Shown: positions 7,257 through 8,523 of the stretch, piece after piece
Layout of the letters: every line of letters starts with the position of its first letter
Numbering within the stretch: the first letter of the stretch is position 1
From: CAZUQA01 sp964622375
Lineage (GTDB): Bacteria; Bacillota_I; Bacilli_A; Erysipelotrichales; Erysipelotrichaceae
Reading direction: 5' to 3'
DNA: 8,523 nt
NCBI GenBank assembly: GCA_964622375.1
Contig: CAZUQA010000135.1
Location: 1-8,523 of the forward strand
Translations under genes and position numbers: made by a program
The notes under the pieces: model-generated
What the model saw: the letters and a program-made list of their open reading frames with translations, nothing else
The model's database searches: none
Told to the model about the DNA's origin: nothing

Positions 7257-8162
7257 TTATAATGCTAAATGCTGCTCGGTAATTACCGGTAAAGAAAAAA
7301 GATACTCATCATTGAAGCTTAGGTCAAAACCGGCATATTCCCGAATCGGGACATAGTTTTCCGGGCTGCAATTTTTCGCTCCATCCCAACAAATCAAAGG
7401 CACTTCGGTACCGCTGGGGTCGTAGAATAAGCGCAAACTAGCGTTTTGCGGTTCGTACATCGAAGAAGCCGCCTCCAAAATATAGCGCGGTCCCCCTTCC
7501 AAACCATATTTAACGCTTAAATACTGCAATTTGACAAAAGTATCTTCGATATTGAAGTCGTAGCTGTCAACTTCACCGCTAAAATCCAGATAGCCTTGTG
7601 AATTTTCTTTAAGGAAGAGAGAATAATTGATGCCGGGGCCACCGGGGTAACCTTTAGCTTTACTGTTATTGCCACTGAAACGGATGTCGCTGACAGTTTG
7701 TTTATTGTTTTTTACCAAGAAGAATGCTTTAAGCTCAGCGCCGCTGGTTTTCTCCAGTGCTACTTCATTTATCATTTCTGCTAAAAAGTCCAATTCAATA
7801 TTTTGTGGCAGTGAGCTAAGGTCGCGAAAATCATCATTCCCGAAAAACCGCCAAAACAACTTGCCGTTTGGCTGTTCACCAATAGCGGTTTTGCCGTAAA
7901 CTTTAAAATTGATTTCACAACCATTTAAAAGCACCGCAGTATAATCCAACTGTTCGCTGCGGTAAACCAACTCAGCGTAATTGTTTTGTTGTAAGACGAG
8001 GTTTATTCTGTCGACATAAGAAAGATACTCGCGTCGTTTTTCTTCAAATACAGTTTTTGCCCCAGCCACAGAAAAATCCAGCGGCTTCGCTTTATTTTGG
8101 CAAGCGCCAAGCGCAATTATTAATAGCACACAAAGCCAAATTATTTGGCCTTTTGTTTTCAT
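7257..8162 (-). CDS. Predicted lipoprotein of unknown function, possibly frameshifted at its 3' end
   Basis: A 301-residue exported protein. The N-terminus has a charged start (MKTKGQ), a hydrophobic core (about residues 7-18) and a lipobox LGAC (18-21), so Cys21 should be lipidated and the protein anchored outside the cytoplasmic membrane. The mature part is mixed alpha/beta with no repeat, metal site or catalytic motif I can name; I do not recognise the family. The ATG is 4 nt after the stop of the M20 peptidase gene, with a weak GAGTAAG ahead of it, so the two are probably co-transcribed. The stop (7257-7259) may be premature, because the frame one base away continues with protein-like sequence. 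A complete 301-residue protein remains possible. Confidence 0.7.
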   Translation of the reverse strand: MKTKGQIIWLCVLLIIALGACQNKAKPLDFSVAGAKTVFEEKRREYLSYVDRINLVLQQNNYAELVYRSEQLDYTAVLLNGCEINFKVYGKTAIGEQPNGKLFWRFFGNDDFRDLSSLPQNIELDFLAEMINEVALEKTSGAELKAFFLVKNNKQTVSDIRFSGNNSKAKGYPGGPGINYSLFLKENSQGYLDFSGEVDSYDFNIEDTFVKLQYLSVKYGLEGGPRYILEAASSMYEPQNASLRLFYDPSGTEVPLICWDGAKNCSPENYVPIREYAGFDLSFNDEYLFSLPVITEQHLAL

Positions 8163-8166
8163 AGTC

Positions 8167-8523
8167 TTACTCAGCAGCCGAAGTCAATTTAGCGATTAAT
8201 GCGGCGACCAGAGCTGTTCGCTCTACCAGATAATCGACATTGACCCATTCACCAACTGTATGGGCGCCACCCCCAACCGGGCCCAGACCATCCAATGTTG
8301 GGATATATTGACTGGTATTGTTGCCGTCACTGCCCCCGCCTACCAGTTCTCCCGGCAGTTCAGCCAGACCCGCTTGTTTTCTGATGGCATTAGCTAAATC
8401 GAACAGTTCTTTGCTTTGCGGACTCTGCTCAAAAGGTAAGCGACCGATACCACCTTCAACTTTAAGGCTTATTTTTTCATTAAATGGTTGCAATTCTCTG
8501 ATCTTTTTGTCCAGTTCTTTAAG
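8167..8523 (-). CDS. M20-family zinc metallopeptidase, C-terminal part (5' end outside window)
   Basis: The last 118 residues of an M20 peptidase of the carboxypeptidase G2/ArgE/DapE type. The frame is open to the window edge, so the TTG at 8493 is internal. Visible marks are the VEGGIGRLPFE segment, the GGGSDGNNTSQY loop, and IPTLDGLGPVGGGAHT, whose histidine is the family's last metal ligand. A short C-terminal helix follows (EWVNVDYLVERTALVAALI). These enzymes use two zinc ions to cleave acyl-amino acids or small peptides. The first metal ligands and the dimerisation domain lie outside the window, so the substrate cannot be judged. The DGLGP...GAHT wording is closest to the glutamate carboxypeptidase group, which is inference. 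The lipoprotein gene follows after 4 nt. Confidence 0.88.
   Translation of the reverse strand, partial: LKELDKKIRELQPFNEKISLKVEGGIGRLPFEQSPQSKELFDLANAIRKQAGLAELPGELVGGGSDGNNTSQYIPTLDGLGPVGGGAHTVGEWVNVDYLVERTALVAALIAKLTSAAE

Larger units (their letters stand above)
6893..7264 (-). other. Gene-free gap with a stop-free frame, possible shifted 3' part of the lipoprotein gene
   Basis: No intact gene with a start and ribosome binding site is visible here. One minus-strand frame stays open from 7264 into rimP (124 codons before the rimP start) and has protein-like composition, for example HYNAFIAILSEISS near 7264-7223 and later SETYLENWGYVEFALQSF. It begins exactly where the lipoprotein frame stops, displaced by one base, with TAG directly upstream and no ATG or GTG start. 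The 3' 110 nt hold the rimP promoter candidate and leader hairpin and are probably not coding. The other two frames close at TAG (7011-7013) and TGA (6994-6996). Coding status is inference. Confidence 0.4.

Overview
The window carries the rimP-nusA-rnpM(ylxR)-infB-rbfA transcription and translation cluster of a low-to-moderate GC Bacillota-type bacterium, all on the minus strand. The phylum call rests on the gene order, on ylxR next to infB, on a compact 609-residue IF2, and on strong AGGAG-type ribosome binding sites. The exact lineage cannot be told from this sequence. The genetic code looks standard: TGA is used as a stop (infB) and tryptophans are TGG.

Layout from left to right. Positions 1-546 (+) hold the 3' part of a TtcA-like PP-loop ATPase gene, cut by the window edge. 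Converging on it after only 4 nt is an orphan minus-strand gene (551-1564). It is visibly more AT-rich than the housekeeping genes and has residues arranged as in PD-(D/E)XK nucleases. It has its own predicted promoter with an overlapping palindrome (1586-1618). A 119-nt spacer separates it from a HAD-family phosphatase gene (1684-2370). Next come rbfA (2398-2745), infB (2742-4571), rnpM/ylxR (4590-4853), nusA (4856-6433) and rimP (6443-6892), tightly packed or overlapping and read right to left. An intrinsic terminator is built into the very end of rbfA. A leader hairpin and a weak promoter lie just upstream of rimP.

Upstream of rimP (positions 6893-7256) no intact gene is visible. On the minus strand, however, a stop-free frame runs from 7264 straight into rimP and reads like the continuation of the preceding lipoprotein gene (7257-8162) after a frameshift. 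That lipoprotein gene starts 4 nt after the end of an M20-family metallopeptidase gene, which is cut by the right edge (8167-8523).

How the genes work together: RimP and RbfA mature the 30S subunit, IF2 delivers initiator tRNA, NusA controls pausing and termination, and YlxR/RnpM is reported to modulate RNase P. The cluster therefore couples transcription with ribosome assembly and translation start. The usual ylxQ gene between ylxR and infB is absent. The least ordinary parts are the nuclease-like orphan gene, the long charged C-terminal tail of NusA, and the possibly broken lipoprotein gene. I see no CRISPR array, tRNA, rRNA, insertion sequence or multi-gene novel system.
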